This document shows positions 35,191-47,740 of a stretch of 64,000 nucleotides of DNA, in pieces. The stretch comes from Pilaira anomala (Eukaryota > Mucoromycota > Mucoromycetes > Mucorales > Mucoraceae): contig JAIXMQ010000036.1 of assembly GCA_025716855.1 (NCBI GenBank), positions 248,001 to 312,000 on the forward strand. The letters run 5' to 3'. The notes below the pieces were generated by a model. The model had not been told where the DNA came from, ran no database searches, and worked only from the letters and a program-made list of their open reading frames with translations. The translations under genes and the position numbers were made by a program. How positions within the stretch are numbered: position 1 is the first letter of the stretch; each line of letters begins with the position of its first letter.

Positions 35191-37121
35191 TTAGATTGAA
35201 AAGTGCTTTTCAACTTCTTCTCTCCAAACTGCCTTGGTATCAAATTTACTTCCAAGCTTTGTACAGAGTAAAAATGCACCAGACAATTTTTTATGAAGGC
35301 CATATGTCTCATCGGGTGGAGGTGTTAAACGATGACGAAGCATGACAGGAATAGTTTCACGTACGCGTTGTGTAATTGTTTGACTTTGGAAATCATATAC
35401 ATCAGGTGCAGACTTTGAAAAGGGTTCACCCAAGACCATCACACTATCAATATGTGCATTACGCATTACTTCAGTCTCATATCCAGTAACAAAACCTAAA
35501 TCTTTGGAATATTTCCAAACACCTTCACGATCATTATTTGCCGCTGACATCAAGATACGGCCATACATTTGTAAAAATGTCTCGGGAAACTCTCTACAAG
35601 CTCCAAAATCAAGTAACTCAACTTGCTCCTTATTATAAAAGAAATTCGACCAATTAGGATCTGTTTGCATGAATCTAAATGAAAAGACTTCTCGAAGACA
35701 AAGACGCAACAAATGTTCTCCAAGCTTTAAATCTTGTTAACGTTTCTCTCTTTTTTTTTCAACTCATGTTTAAAAATAATAATATTACCTTATTTCTTAA
35801 ATCTTGGGATTCTTTAACTGCTTTACTTAAAACGCTGCCTTGTAATCTTTCACTAACCAAGACACGATGTGTACATAAATCTTTAACAACGCTTGGTACC
35901 TTATATCGATCATCTCCTTCCAAAAGCTGTTTGAATCTAATTGCATTATCTGCTTCTCGAATATAATCACATTCCCAAGCTAATTCTTCCTTTGTGACCT
36001 TAATTGTGTTATCCAAGTACAATCCTCTAGGCAACAAATTACTAAATGTTACTAATGCCTTTAAATTACTCAAATCGCTATCAATGGATTCAGCTACGCC
36101 TGGATATTGAATCTTAATAACAACAGGTTCATTAGTAGAAGCTAAAGTGGCAGCATGAACTTGACCAATAGAAGCAGCAGCAATAGGAATAGGATCAAAG
36201 TCTTTGAAATGACTCATCCAGTCTCCACCTAATTCCTTTGACATGACTTGATCCATTTGCTTTCGGGGCATATAATTCGCACTATCATGCACTCTTAATA
36301 AAATTTGTTCTAATTGAGGTGGCAGTCCACTTGATTTATCTCCAGATGCTTGAATACCTTGAATACTCAACATTTGTCCCATCTTTAATGCAGCTCCTCT
36401 CATACGTGAAAGTTTTTCTACAAGTCGATTTACATTATTTTCACTCAACATGGCGGATCCTATTCATAAAATTATCATTATTCCCATGTTACTTTAGCTG
36501 AATGTATATCCTTATTTTACCTGAGGTATCTTGTGATAAACCAGTAGCTCTTTTCAAGGTCTCGCTCATGGCTCCCATACCCATTCCTGTTGCAAGTGTA
36601 CCATAATTCCAAAGTCTTCCGAAACGAGAAGTAGGAATACGTGATTCTTTCAACTCTCTTCTCTTCTCTTTAACTATCACTTCCTCTACAATTGTCTCGG
36701 CAGTGGGTGTCTCAATTTGAATTGGTTTTATTGTCTCCTCTACTAAAGTAGTTTTAATTATTTCGGTATCCTTAGCAACAGAATCGACAACTGCAGGTGT
36801 TTCTATAGTAACTGTTTCCACTACTTCATTCTTGATATATACAGGTTCGTTAGTAGCCTTTTCAACAAAATTGGGAAAAGGTATTTCGATAGCTGCTTCA
36901 GAGGTATGTTGTGTTTCCCGACTTTTATGTTCGGTTTGTTCTGGTTGCTCAGACTGTTGAGGTTTTGTATATGCGTCGCTAACAGGCGTAGGGTTTAATA
37001 AACTAGAAGTTTTGACGTGAAGACAAAGAGCTGAGGTTTGACTTGAAATAATACAAGAACCTGCACGAGTTACACCACTTGCTAGTACGTAAAGATCAAC
37101 TAGATTACGTGAAAGTGACAT
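35191..37121 (-). CDS. COQ8: COQ8/ADCK3 atypical kinase-like ATPase for ubiquinone biosynthesis
   Basis: Three exons (37121-36521, 36459-35789, 35724-35191) give 601 residues with consistent phases. The N-terminus reads like a mitochondrial targeting region and is followed by an unusually long Thr/Val/Glu-rich linker to about residue 180. The UbiB/ABC1 core then shows the KxGQ motif (ALKMGQMLSIQ), the Ala-rich loop AAASIGQVHAA in place of a P-loop, VVIKIQYPGV with the conserved Lys, ELAWECDYIREADN, LVSERLQG, and the catalytic and metal region QTDPNWSNFFYN with LLDFGACREF. COQ8 sits on the matrix side of the inner membrane and keeps the CoQ synthome assembled. It is divergent from GCN1, with a 219-base shared promoter. 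Confidence 0.95.
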
Positions 37122-37218
37122 TATGCGAAAAAGAAAAGGTGAAAGGAAATAGGAACAATTGTTTATGACAGGCCCTTTCAAGTGTTCTTCTTTTTGTAAT
37201 CGATTAAATCTACGCTTG

Positions 37219-37226
37219 TGACGTCA
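37219..37226. promoter_or_regulatory. Palindromic CRE/bZIP site TGACGTCA between COQ8 and GCN1
   Basis: A perfect TGACGTCA lies in the 219-base divergent promoter, about 100 bases from the COQ8 ATG and 115 from the GCN1 ATG. This is the canonical site for ATF/CREB-type bZIP factors and is also bound by Gcn4/CpcA-type factors. It could coordinate both genes. Binding is not shown by sequence alone. Confidence 0.5.
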
Positions 37227-37340
37227 AATAGAAAGCAGTGAAAGTGGACGTTTGTATACAGTTGTGAGTTTCAAAACGAGTTAAAAAGAAAAAAAGATTT
37301 TTTTTTTTGAATTGTATCTTTTATATCAACGTGTGTTTTC

Positions 37341-40300
37341 ATGACAGAGATTCAAGAGAATACGGGTGAACTTGGATGGCCAGAGTTCATAAAGACAAGA
37401 GTTGTGAATACCATCACAAGCTCTGGTGTGTCTGACCGATTAGACTTTTTAAACCACTCTCTCTTAATTCGTCTTCGTAGAAAGGGTAATAATACCAAAA
37501 AAAAAAAAAAAAAAAACTTTCGATTAATAAGTCCATTTTAGATCTTCCCGTCGAAGTTCTTCCTTCTTTATTACAATTAATTTTTCTCACTATTGCGCGT
37601 TACCATGACCGTGCCTCTCGTATGGCTATCCTCGAAGTCTTGAAAGAGTTGAATAATTGGAATGCTGAAGTCTTTCAAAAGGTTTTTGTGCCTGTCATAG
37701 CAAGAGAAGCCGAGAAATATGGAAAGCGTAAACCTACTGGGTAAAGAATTTTATACAATATGAAAGGGGGAATAAGTTTGCCCCTGATTGTGGCGCAACA
37801 AAAAAAAAACTAACTGATTTTGTATTACAATAGTGAATGTGTATCTACTGCATCAGATCGTTTCGTTTTGTTAACTTGGGTTGATTTATTATTCACTTGT
37901 GTTTTAAAGCAAGTAACAGTAGAAGCAGCCAATAGCAATCCTTTGTTTATCAACATTGTAAGTGCTCAAGCAGTATTGATCGATTCACTTGTGGATGATA
38001 AAAAGAAAACAATTGCTAAAAGTTCGATTGCGGATGTCAGACGTACTATTCGACTTAACGCAGACGCTATTCCAACCATTCTTCAAGTTGCTCTCGCCAA
38101 TGCTCAAACATGTACGCCTTCATTCAAAAACGCCGTTTTGATCGGCACTATCATTGATGTCAGTCTTCGTTTAAAGAACCGTACAGATGGAAAAGCTATG
38201 ATCGAAAATGTTGAAGCTCAATTAACCGAATATTATCTCAAGAACATTGTTTCTTCCAGAACTGCTGTACATAAAGCTGCTTTAGAAGCATTCAACGATT
38301 TCATTAACACCATTATCACCCAACAAAAATTCGAGACTGAATATTTACCTGTACTCGATAAGATGATGCTTAGATCTCCTGAGATTGTTTTACAAGGTAA
38401 AAAAAATAAATGAAAAAGGGATAAAGAGTAATGACAAATTACTAAACATTTCTTTTAAAAAACCAAAACGTTAGCTTTAGCACATATTACACCCGCATTT
38501 TCCTTCGATCCTTCTCCCATTTTTGCTTCTAAATGGTTAGAACCTCTTCTTAATCATTTACGTTCAACTTCACCTACAACAGTTAAAGGGGCAAAGGCAT
38601 TTTGGGAATCATTATCTCTTGTTTGTAACGATTCAGCTTCTTTAATCAAGGTTGCAGAAGGTGTTTCAAAGCTCTTGACAAGTGGAAAGGTTAGTTCTTG
38701 GGAACATCGTGTGATCATGTACAATGCACTTTCTTCTCTTGCTCAAGCAACTGACGCCGCTGTCAGTCAAAAGGCATTAGAAGGTTATTTTGTCATGATC
38801 GCCAAAGAAGCCCATGAACAAGCTATGGCTGCTGCTGTTGACGGTATTGGTAGACATTTAACAGTTTTAATTTATAACGATGAATTCTGCGCTTCCAACA
38901 AAGAATTTGTTGATAAGGTCGTAAAGACCTCTACTGATGGTTTGAACTCTTCAAAGTCTTTAGCTAGAAAGAGTTGGGCTAACGCCGTTGGTGCTACTGT
39001 TTGGGATCGTAAAGAGGCTAGTGCTACTTTGAGTACCAATATTGTCAAATACCTTCAATCTTTATTCAAGACATTTAATACCATTGTTGATAAGCCCTTG
39101 TTATGGAAAGATGGACCAGTTGAAGCTTATGTTATGATCTCTATTATCTCTGGCCGTATTCAACATTGGCCCACTATCCCTCAACCTGTTGTCGACCTTT
39201 TAAAGACTCAAAAATACCCTTCTCAATTATTGGTTACTTCTCCCAAACCCAGTTATTTGTTATGGGATCGTATCTACACCAAGACTGTACAACCTGAAGA
39301 AGGCCTTTGGCTTGTAAGAGCTCTTGCCAACGTATTTAATAATGAGACACAAGCATCTCTTGAAAAGACTGGGGCTGGTCATTTGATTGCTCAAGCTCTT
39401 ATCTGGGTTATTACTTCTCATCCTGAATATACTGTACGTAACGCTGCTTACCAAGAAACCTCTGATCTTGCTGCTGCTGATCCTCTCAAATTGAGCACAT
39501 TTATGAAGGTATCTTTAAAGCAATGGTTAATGGATATTGAGAACAATGTCAAGGATTCTACGGCTGTCTCTGCTACTCATGCCGAAAACTATAAGAAGGA
39601 TATCGCCACTGCTCGTCTTTCTTCTGTATTGAATGCTATGACATCTTATGCAAAGGAGATTCCTGAATCTACTCGTGGTGTTGAATTGATTGATCTCATG
39701 CTTTTAGCTCATCATCAATATATCGCTTCACCCACTAACAAGTATAACTGGATTACTTTAGTCCAACGTGCCAATGTCGATCCTGGAAAATTGGTTCAAG
39801 AAAAGTCCAACAAGATTTTAGATATCTTGAAGAATGCTTTAAAGGCTCGTCAAGATTCTGAACTCTTTTATGAAGCAGCACTTTCTGTTATCTCTACTTT
39901 AGTATTCATCTCTCCTGATACTATTCCTGAATTTACAGAACTGGTTACAGAAAATTTATCACCTGAATTAATGAAGAATATTACTGAATTAGAATGTAGT
40001 ATCTGGAAGAATCCTGCTGACACTCCTTTTGTTGATGTTCTCAAGAAGGAGAAGAAGACTGAAAGTCGCGGCAATAGAAAGGGTAACAGCGATGATCAAT
40101 GGGAAGATGATCTTCGTGCCGAACTTGCCAAGAAGAAGGGTTTAGCTCAAAAATTGACCAAGGAAGAACAAGCTGCAGTGAATGCTCAATTAAAGAAAGA
40201 AGCTGAAATTCGTGGCAATGTTCAAACTGTTTACGAAAAGCTCACACTTGGTTTAAATATTACCCGTGCTCTTGTTACTGGTAACGTTGAAGGTACCAAG

Positions 40301-43300
40301 GAATATCTTGTTGATCTTACTGAAATCTTACTCGATGCTGCTAGACACTCTGTCGGTCTTCTTGTAGGTGATTTATTGGTTGATACTTATCTCAAGTTGG
40401 GTGATTGTATTTCTGAAGATCTCCAACCTATTCGCGATGCTATTGCTTTAGCCACTCTTCGTGCTAATCGTATTCGTCCCATTCCTTCTCGTTGGTTAGA
40501 TGAACCCCTTGGTTCTCTTGTTCCTCGTGTTCTTTATCGCTTACGTTTCATTACCGAATCTCGTCCTTTAGATCCTGCTTCATTTGGCTTCTGTTTCCCT
40601 GTTCTTTATCAAGTTATTGCACAAGGTGCTATTGAATGTGATAAGAATGATGAGTCTGCTCTTGAGCAAGTTACAATGGCCATTGATATTATTGGCTTCC
40701 ATTGTATCCAAGGTGGTTCTCTTATGATGCCTCGTAAGGACATGATTGATGTCTTGTTACTTAGTATCAAAGATTATCCTGTCTGTAACAAGGCTGCCAA
40801 AACTGCACTTGTCACTCTTTGTGAAGCCATGGAGGATACAGCTAGTTTGGAAGAGATCAATGCTCTCGTTAAGGGCTTATTATCTTCTGAAGTCCTTGTT
40901 CGTTCTGCCGCTCTTCAAGCTTTAGAACTTTTGGATCTTACCGAGATTGATTACTCTCCTGAACTCTGGGTTGCTTGTCACGATGAAAACGAATCTAACG
41001 CTGACTTGGCCAAGATTCTTTGGGAAGAAAATGGCATGGACGTAGATGAAAAATATAAAGATCAATTGTTGTCTTATATTATCTCTGATAGTAACTATGT
41101 TCGCCAAGCTGCTAGTAAGGCACTTGCTGAAGCTGTCCAAGAATACCCCGAATCTGTCTATGATACACTTCAAGCTATTTATGCCATGTACAACAAGTTA
41201 GCTGCACCTCTTGATCCTGAATATGATGCTTACGGTATGGTTATCCCTGAGACTCTTGATCGTCAAGATCCTTGGGAAGCTCGTGTTGGTCTTGCACTTA
41301 CTTTAAAGGCTGTTGCACCTTTTATGCAACTTGAAAACGCTTCCAAGTTCTGTAATATCTTGATTGTTGATCAAGCTCTTGGAGATCGTAACGAAGAAGT
41401 TCGTAAACGTATGCTTGAAGCTGGTATGGCCGCTATTAACGCCTACGGTAAAGTAGATGTAGAAGAATTTTTAGAAATCTTTGAAAGCTACTTGAACTCC
41501 AACTCTGATAACAGTGATGTACAAGATTATATTCGTCAAGCTGTTGTCATTCTCTATGGTGGTGCTGCTGGTTATTTGTCACCTGGTGATGAAAAGGTTA
41601 ACGCAGCTGTTGAGAAATTAATCGAAACATTAGATACTCCCTCTGAAACCGTTCAAAGTGCTATTGCCGATTGTCTTCCCCCTCTTATCAAGATGTGTAA
41701 GGAAGAAGTTCCTCGTCTTATCAAGTCTCTTTTGAACAAATTATTCAAGGGTGAAAAGTACGCTCAACGTCGTGGTGCTGCTTATGGTCTTGCTGGTGTT
41801 GTAAAGGGTCGTGGTATTACTGCCTTGAAAGAATGTAATGTTATGAATTCCTTGAAGGATGCTGTTGATAACAAGCGTATGTACGAATACAGACAAGGTG
41901 CTCTTTTTGCTTTTGAAACTTTATCTGCTACTTTGGGTCGTCTTTTCGAACCTTATATTATTCAAATTATTCCTCTTTTGCTTGTATGTTCAAGTGATGC
42001 TAATTTGGATGTACGTGAAGCTTCTTCTGATGCTGCTCGTGTTATTATGAGTAAAGTTAGTGGTCATTGTGTCAAACTTATTTTACCCTCTATCCTTGAA
42101 GGTTTGGAAGAACGTCAATGGCGTACTAAGAAGGCCTCTGTTGAACTTTTGGGTTCCATGGCTTATTGTGCTCCTAAACAATTATCTGTTTCACTTCCCA
42201 ATATTATTCCTCGTATTTCTGAAGTTTTAGCAGATACACATTCTCAAGTACAAGCTGCTGCTAACAGATCTCTTCAACTCTTTGGTGAAGTTATTAGTAA
42301 CCCTGAAATTCAAGAACTTGTTCCTGTCTTATTGAAGGCTCTTTGTGATCCTAACGGTAAAACCGCGCCTGCTCTTACTGCACTTTTACAAACATCTTTT
42401 GTCCATTATATCGATCCTCCTTCTCTTGCATTGGTTATGCCTATTTTGGAACGTGGTCTTCGTGAACGTGCTACTGAAATTAAGACTAAATCTGCTCAAA
42501 TTGTTGGTAACATGGCTTCTTTAACCGATCAAAAGGATCTTGTTCCTTACCTTAACATTATCTTACCTGGTCTTCATGAAGTCTTGGTTGATCCTGTTCC
42601 TGCTGCTCGTGGTACAGCTGCCAAGGCACTTGGTGCATTAGTTGAGAAATTGGGTGAAGAGAACTTCCCTGGTCTTGTTCTTGACTTACTTGATACACTC
42701 AAGACAGATTCTGGTAGTGTTGACAGACAAGGTGCCGCTCAAGGTCTTTCTGAAGTCCTTGCAGGTCTTGGTCTTGAACGTCTTGATGGCCTCTTACCCG
42801 AGATTATCTCTAACGCCGATTCACCTCGTTCATATGTCCGTGAAGGTTTCATTTCTCTTTTGATTTATTTACCTGCTACTTTCGGTCCTCGTTTCCAACC
42901 TTATCTTGGTCGTATTATTCCTCCTATTCTTATGGGTCTTGCTGATGAGTCCGAGTATGTACGTGAAGCATCTCTTCGTGCTGGTCGTATGATTGTTACC
43001 AATTATGCTGTTAAGGCAGTTGATTTGTTGTTGCCTGAATTGGAGAAGGGTCTCTTTGATGAGAAATGGCGTATTCGTCAAAGTTCCGTCCAACTTGTGG
43101 GTGAATTGCTCTTCCGTATTACTGGTATTAGTTCTAAGAACACTGATATGGCTCTTGGTAATGTTGAAGAACTTGGCGATGAAGATGCTGATGCTGTTCA
43201 TGATGATTATGGAAGTGAAACCAAGAAGAAGCAACTTATTGAAGTCCTTGGTAAAGAAAGAAGAGATCGTATCTTGGCTGCCTTGTATATCGTCAGACAA

Positions 43301-44887
43301 GATGCATCTGGTGTTGTCAGACAAGCTTCCCTTCAAGTTTGGAAGGCACTTGTTTCTAACACTCCTCGTACACTTAAGGATATTTTGGCTGTCATGATGT
43401 CTATGATTATTAAGACTTTAGCTAGTGATAACTTTGAACAACGTGCTGTTGCTGGTCGTACCTTGAGTGAACTCGTACAGAAATTGGGTGAAGGTATTCT
43501 TCCTGAAATTCTTCCTGTATTGGAAGAAGGTATGAACTCTGATGAGGAAGGTACTCGTCTTGGTGTCACTGTTGCTTTCAGTGAAATCATGGCTTCTGTT
43601 GGAAAGGTCCAAGTTATGGATTTCGCTGATCAAATCATTCCCGTTATCAAGCAAGCCTTGTGTGATCCCTCTGATGAAGTTCGTGAAGCTGCTGCCCAAG
43701 GTAAATTATATAAATATATACATGTATTCTCTATTTATTTAAAAAAAAAACTAATCCTTTTTTATTAATTTCTTATAGCATTCGATACTCTTAATCAAAA
43801 CATTGGTTCCAAGGCTATCGATGAAATCCTTCCTTCATTACTTAACAAACTTCAATCTTCTGATGAAACTTCTGCATATGCTTTATCTGCACTTAAGGAA
43901 ATCATGTCTGTTCGTTCCAACGCAGTTTTCCCTGTACTTATCCCCAATCTTATTTCTGTTCCTATCAGTGCATTCAATGCTCGTGCACTTGCATCCCTTG
44001 TTACTGTAGCTGGACCTGCGCTTAACAAGCGTTTGACAGCTATTCTTGAAGCTATCGTTGAATCGCTTATGCAAGAAGAAGATGAAGAGACAATTGAAGC
44101 ACTTAAGGCTACTGCTGATGCCTTCTTGTTATCAGTTGACGAAGATGATGGTTTACATACCCTTACTGTTGCCTTGATGGAGTATGCTCGAGATGATAAC
44201 CCAATTAAGCGTGCAGTTGCTTGTGATATCACTAAGCAATTCTTCGCTGAAACCGAACTTGATTCTTCATACTACATCCCTGATTGGATTCACTTACTCT
44301 TATTACTTCTTGATGATCCTTGTGAACCTGTTATTCAATCAGCATGGCAAGCATTGTCTGCCGTCACGAAATCTTTACCCAAGGAAGAATACGAAGAATT
44401 GGTTGTACCTACTAAACGTGCAGTTACCTCAGTTGGTCCTGCTGGTGTAGATATTCCTGGTTTCAATTTACCCAAGGGTATCAGTTGTATTTTACCTATC
44501 TTCTTGCAAGGATTGATGTACGGATCTACTGATGTTCGTGAACAATCTGCACTTGCTATTGGAGACTTGATTGAACGTACTTCTGTTGCTGCACTCAAAC
44601 CATTCGTAACCCAAATTACTGGTCCACTTATTCGTATTTTGGGTGATCGTTACCCTACTGAAGTAAAGGCTGCTATTTTACAAACACTCATTTTAATGTT
44701 GAATAAGGTTCCTATGCATCTCAAGCTTTTCTTACCTCAACTTCAACGTACTTTTGTCAAATCTTACTCTGACTCTACCAGCGATACTGTACGTGAACGT
44801 GCTGCTGCTGCCTTAAAGGTACTCAGTACATTACAACCCCGTGTTGATCCTACCGTTGCTGAAATTCTTAAGAATGAGAATCTTTAA
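37341..44887 (+). CDS. GCN1: GCN1, ribosome-bound activator of the eIF2alpha kinase GCN2
   Basis: Five exons (37341-37485, 37542-37740, 37834-38396, 38475-43700, 43779-44887) encode 2,413 residues, slightly shorter than yeast Gcn1 (2,672). The whole protein is HEAT repeats. The middle carries the eEF3-like region (about residues 1300-1700). The stretch ADSPRSYVREGFISLLIYLPATFG, then LADESEYVREASLRAGRMIV and EKWRIRQSSVQLVGELLF, is a near-signature of Gcn1 in the region that contacts the GCN2 RWD domain. Gcn1 binds collided ribosomes and passes deacylated tRNA status to Gcn2. Codon use is optimal (GCT, CGT, AAG, GGT), implying high expression. A charged helix near residue 830-870 (KKKGLAQKLTKEEQAAVNAQL) is a conserved family feature. 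Confidence 0.97.
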
Positions 44888-45427
44888 ACCTGTAATATGA
44901 AATGAAAAAATAGAAAGAAAGAAAAATAATTAACTAATTGACATAATAAATAAAAGCACTATCTTTTTTATTATTAATATTATGTATTGTCTTATATTAC
45001 AGATAGTTGTATTTAGCAATTGATTCTTAAGATTACTGTATATACTTTTCTCGTGTATTTACACGAGAGAAGAAGTTTTGACATCTAATTAGATATACAT
45101 TTGATTACAGGATATAAAACTGAAGTTTATACATAAATTCATACCCTTTTTTTGCTGTTAATTTAGGAATATATATTGCCAATTCTGTTTCTTTTGAAAG
45201 GGATTCAATTAGCAGATGCTATTACGCTAAGTTTAAAATTTATATCTTGACATTTCATGCAACCATAACTATGTTCTTGATCTGCGAAGAGAGCAACTGT
45301 GACTAGTTTCGTATTCTCGATAAAAAAAAATTTAACCGCAGAGTGGCTTAGAAGTGGTTGGCCAGAAAACAGGGTGGAAAATACTGAAAATTTTTGCTCT
45401 TTCTCTTTTTCTCATAGAATTTCAACC
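44888..45427. other. GCN1 3' flank and uL13 promoter
   Basis: AT-rich spacer of 540 bases. A short perfect hairpin, TCTCGTGTA and TACACGAGA around a TTT loop, lies near 45052-45072 and might aid 3'-end formation of GCN1. The last 150 bases before the uL13 ATG include a TC-rich stretch typical of ribosomal-protein leaders. No RNA gene recognised. Confidence 0.4.
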
Positions 45428-46392
45428 ATGTCTACTTTCGAAAAGGTAACTGCAGACAGTCCTATAAACAACCATGAGCGTACAAAAATATAGTTTCTAA
45501 TTTAGTCTTATTTTTTTTTTAAAAAAAATAGACAATTGTTATCGATGGCAAAGGTAACTTAAAAGTGACACCAAAATATAGAACGACATAACTAATAATA
45601 ATATTTTATGATAGGTCATTTGTTAGGTCGTCTTGCTAGTATCATCTCTAAGCAAGCCCTCAATGGTCAAAAGGTTGTTGTTGTCAGATGCGAAGCCTTG
45701 AACGTTTCTGGTGAATTCTTCCGTAACAAGTGTATGTAGAAACAAAACAAAAATCATAGAGCAACGCCATTTTTCTTTTCTTTTTTTTTTTGAATATGGA
45801 CCTTTTTTTATTTACTTTTTTGCGCGCGATAATCAATGAAAAGAATATATCTCTTTATTGAAGAAAGAAAAAAAAAAGTGGCGGTGGCTTTTTATTATGA
45901 TGGATTATCAGAAGTACTAATAATTAATTTTTTTTTATAGTGAAGTACCACGCTTACCTCAACAAGCGTTGTCTCGTCAACCCCACTCGTGGTCCTTTCC
46001 ATTTCCGTGCTCCTTCTCGTATCTTGTATAAGGCCATCCGTGGTATGGTTCCCCACAAGACTGCTCGTGGTGCCGCTGCTTTGGATCGCATTAAGCTTTT
46101 CGAAGGTGTTCCCGCTCCTTATGACCGTACCAAGCGCATGGTTATCCCTGCTGCTCTTCGTGTTCTCCGTCTTAAGCCCGGTCGTAAGTACACCACCATT
46201 GGTCGTATCTCTCACGAAGTCGGATGGAAGTACCAAGATGTTGTTGCCAAGCTCGAAGAGAAGCGTAAGGCCAAGTCTGCTGCTTACTACCAACGTAAGA
46301 CCGCTCTCTCTGCCATCCAAAAGAAGGCTGTTGAGTCCAAGGCTGATTCCCTCAAGGAAATCAACTCTGCCATTGCCGCTCTCGGTTATTAA
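45428..46392 (+). CDS. RPL16: 60S ribosomal protein uL13 (L13a/L16)
   Basis: Four exons (45428-45445, 45532-45553, 45615-45731, 45941-46392) encode 202 residues, the usual family length. The first exon gives only MSTFEK and the second only seven codons, an intron-rich 5' end common in ribosomal-protein genes. Signature segments: [76 protein letters not shown] and [22 protein letters not shown]. Codon bias is very strong (CGT, AAG, GCT, CTC). The gene converges on a hypothetical gene whose stop lies 59 bases away. Confidence 0.97.
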
Positions 46393-46450
46393 ATTGTTTT
46401 TTTTTAAAAAAAATAAATTTATATTTTTGAAATGACCCTTTATTTTTATT

Positions 46451-47281
46451 TTAATGTAAAAAAGATAAACATTGACTGATAACTGTATAAAACCATTGGA
46501 ATATAGTTTGAGGTTGAGTAATATTTCTTTTGGTATTTGAAACTTGATAATCATTTAAATTATGTTCCTTTGGTAAACATTTTAAAACGGATTGAATGAA
46601 CCTATTTTCTAAATTAGGATTCATTTGCCAAATTAAAACTGATTCTAATGGTTGTTGATTTATATTAATGATTACTTTATCACTATCATCATCTGTATCA
46701 TCTTGGTATAATAATTGAAATCCTAATACACCTCTTAATAATCGAACATAGGATTCCATTGCCTCTTCATCATTTTGTGTTAATACATATTCACTCAATT
46801 TCCATTCTATCACTTGATACTTGTTTTGCAATTGATATTTAAGACAGCCCACCAATCCACGTAAAAAAGGGACGGAACCTACGTCTGTTTGATGTACTTG
46901 TACGAATTCTTTTACTAATGCTATACGTTGTTGATCCGTAATATCAAGTGGTGTAGTTATGCTTGAAAGTGTTTTACTTAAATGAGCTTTTAATTGTTCT
47001 TGACGTTGTGTATGCCATTGTGAGCGAGCTTGACTCTTATTTTTAGATAAGACAGATAATTTTTCGATAGGTAAAGTCCAAACATTGTCTAAAGGCTCAC
47101 AACCTAGTGCCTTCAAGTGTTGCTGAAATTCTAAGTCTGTTGTTTCCCAACAATAAAGACCGTTTGTGGGTGGTTTGGTTTTACAGCCTTCTAGAAATAA
47201 TACAAAATCGTTGGCTTTTTTATTGTTGTTGAAGGCCTTGAAACAAAGTTCGTACCAATATTCGAGTTCTGGAGTTGTCAT
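46451..47281 (-). CDS. Hypothetical protein, 276 residues
   Basis: Single-exon frame starting MTTPELEYWYELCFKAF and ending QCLSFLH. I do not recognise the family. It is predicted to be largely helical, with Trp/Tyr-rich and acidic segments (QDDTDDDSDKVIINI) and repeated Gln/Leu heptad-like stretches. There is no signal peptide, membrane segment or zinc motif. The composition is balanced rather than low-complexity, and the frame is long and preceded by a 459-base region shared with NOT3, so it is likely real and possibly co-regulated with NOT3. Confidence 0.65.
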   Translation of the reverse strand: MTTPELEYWYELCFKAFNNNKKANDFVLFLEGCKTKPPTNGLYCWETTDLEFQQHLKALGCEPLDNVWTLPIEKLSVLSKNKSQARSQWHTQRQEQLKAHLSKTLSSITTPLDITDQQRIALVKEFVQVHQTDVGSVPFLRGLVGCLKYQLQNKYQVIEWKLSEYVLTQNDEEAMESYVRLLRGVLGFQLLYQDDTDDDSDKVIININQQPLESVLIWQMNPNLENRFIQSVLKCLPKEHNLNDYQVSNTKRNITQPQTIFQWFYTVISQCLSFLH

Positions 47282-47740
47282 GTTACAAGATGAATATATT
47301 TAAAAAAAAAGAAAAAGTGAAAAATTTAATTTGTTTACAACTGTTTGATTTTCACATGAAATATTTATATAATCATAGCAACAAAGAGATCATTGATGCC
47401 ATGGTTTTTATTTTTAGTCCATTATTGATTTATAATTTTATGTAGTGCGCACTGACATTATACAAGAAAGAACAAAGCGCATCAAGTCTCTTTCTAATTA
47501 AAACAATGAACTCCAGAAGAGTAGTGAAAAGAAACACGTGATTCATAGTGTAGTTATACGTCACAGTAAAATAGAATGAAAAAAAAAAAAAAAAGAAGCT
47601 CAAGTTTGACCAAGACGTGTCTTTGTTATTGTTTTGTTAAACTAAAAACAAGTAAAAACGTATAGACTTGATATATAACTTATATATTAATATATATATT
47701 AAAAAGGAAAAGAAAAAGAAACAAAAAGTTAATATAAAAA
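47282..47740. promoter_or_regulatory. Divergent promoter between the hypothetical gene and NOT3 with E-box and CRE half-site
   Basis: A 459-base bidirectional region. It contains CACGTG at 47534-47539 and ACGTCA about 20 bases further on (near 47558-47563), followed by a 17-base A-run. The two motifs fit bHLH and bZIP binding sites. The last 60 bases before the NOT3 ATG are AT-rich leader. Confidence 0.45.

Noticed and set aside
45732..45940. Possible C/D-box snoRNA in the 209-base intron of uL13
   Set aside because: A TGATGG-like box occurs, but no proper RTGATGA/CTGA pair with terminal stem could be found.
45895..46554. Antisense open frame of 219 residues over uL13
   Set aside because: Shadow of a highly biased ribosomal-protein coding exon.
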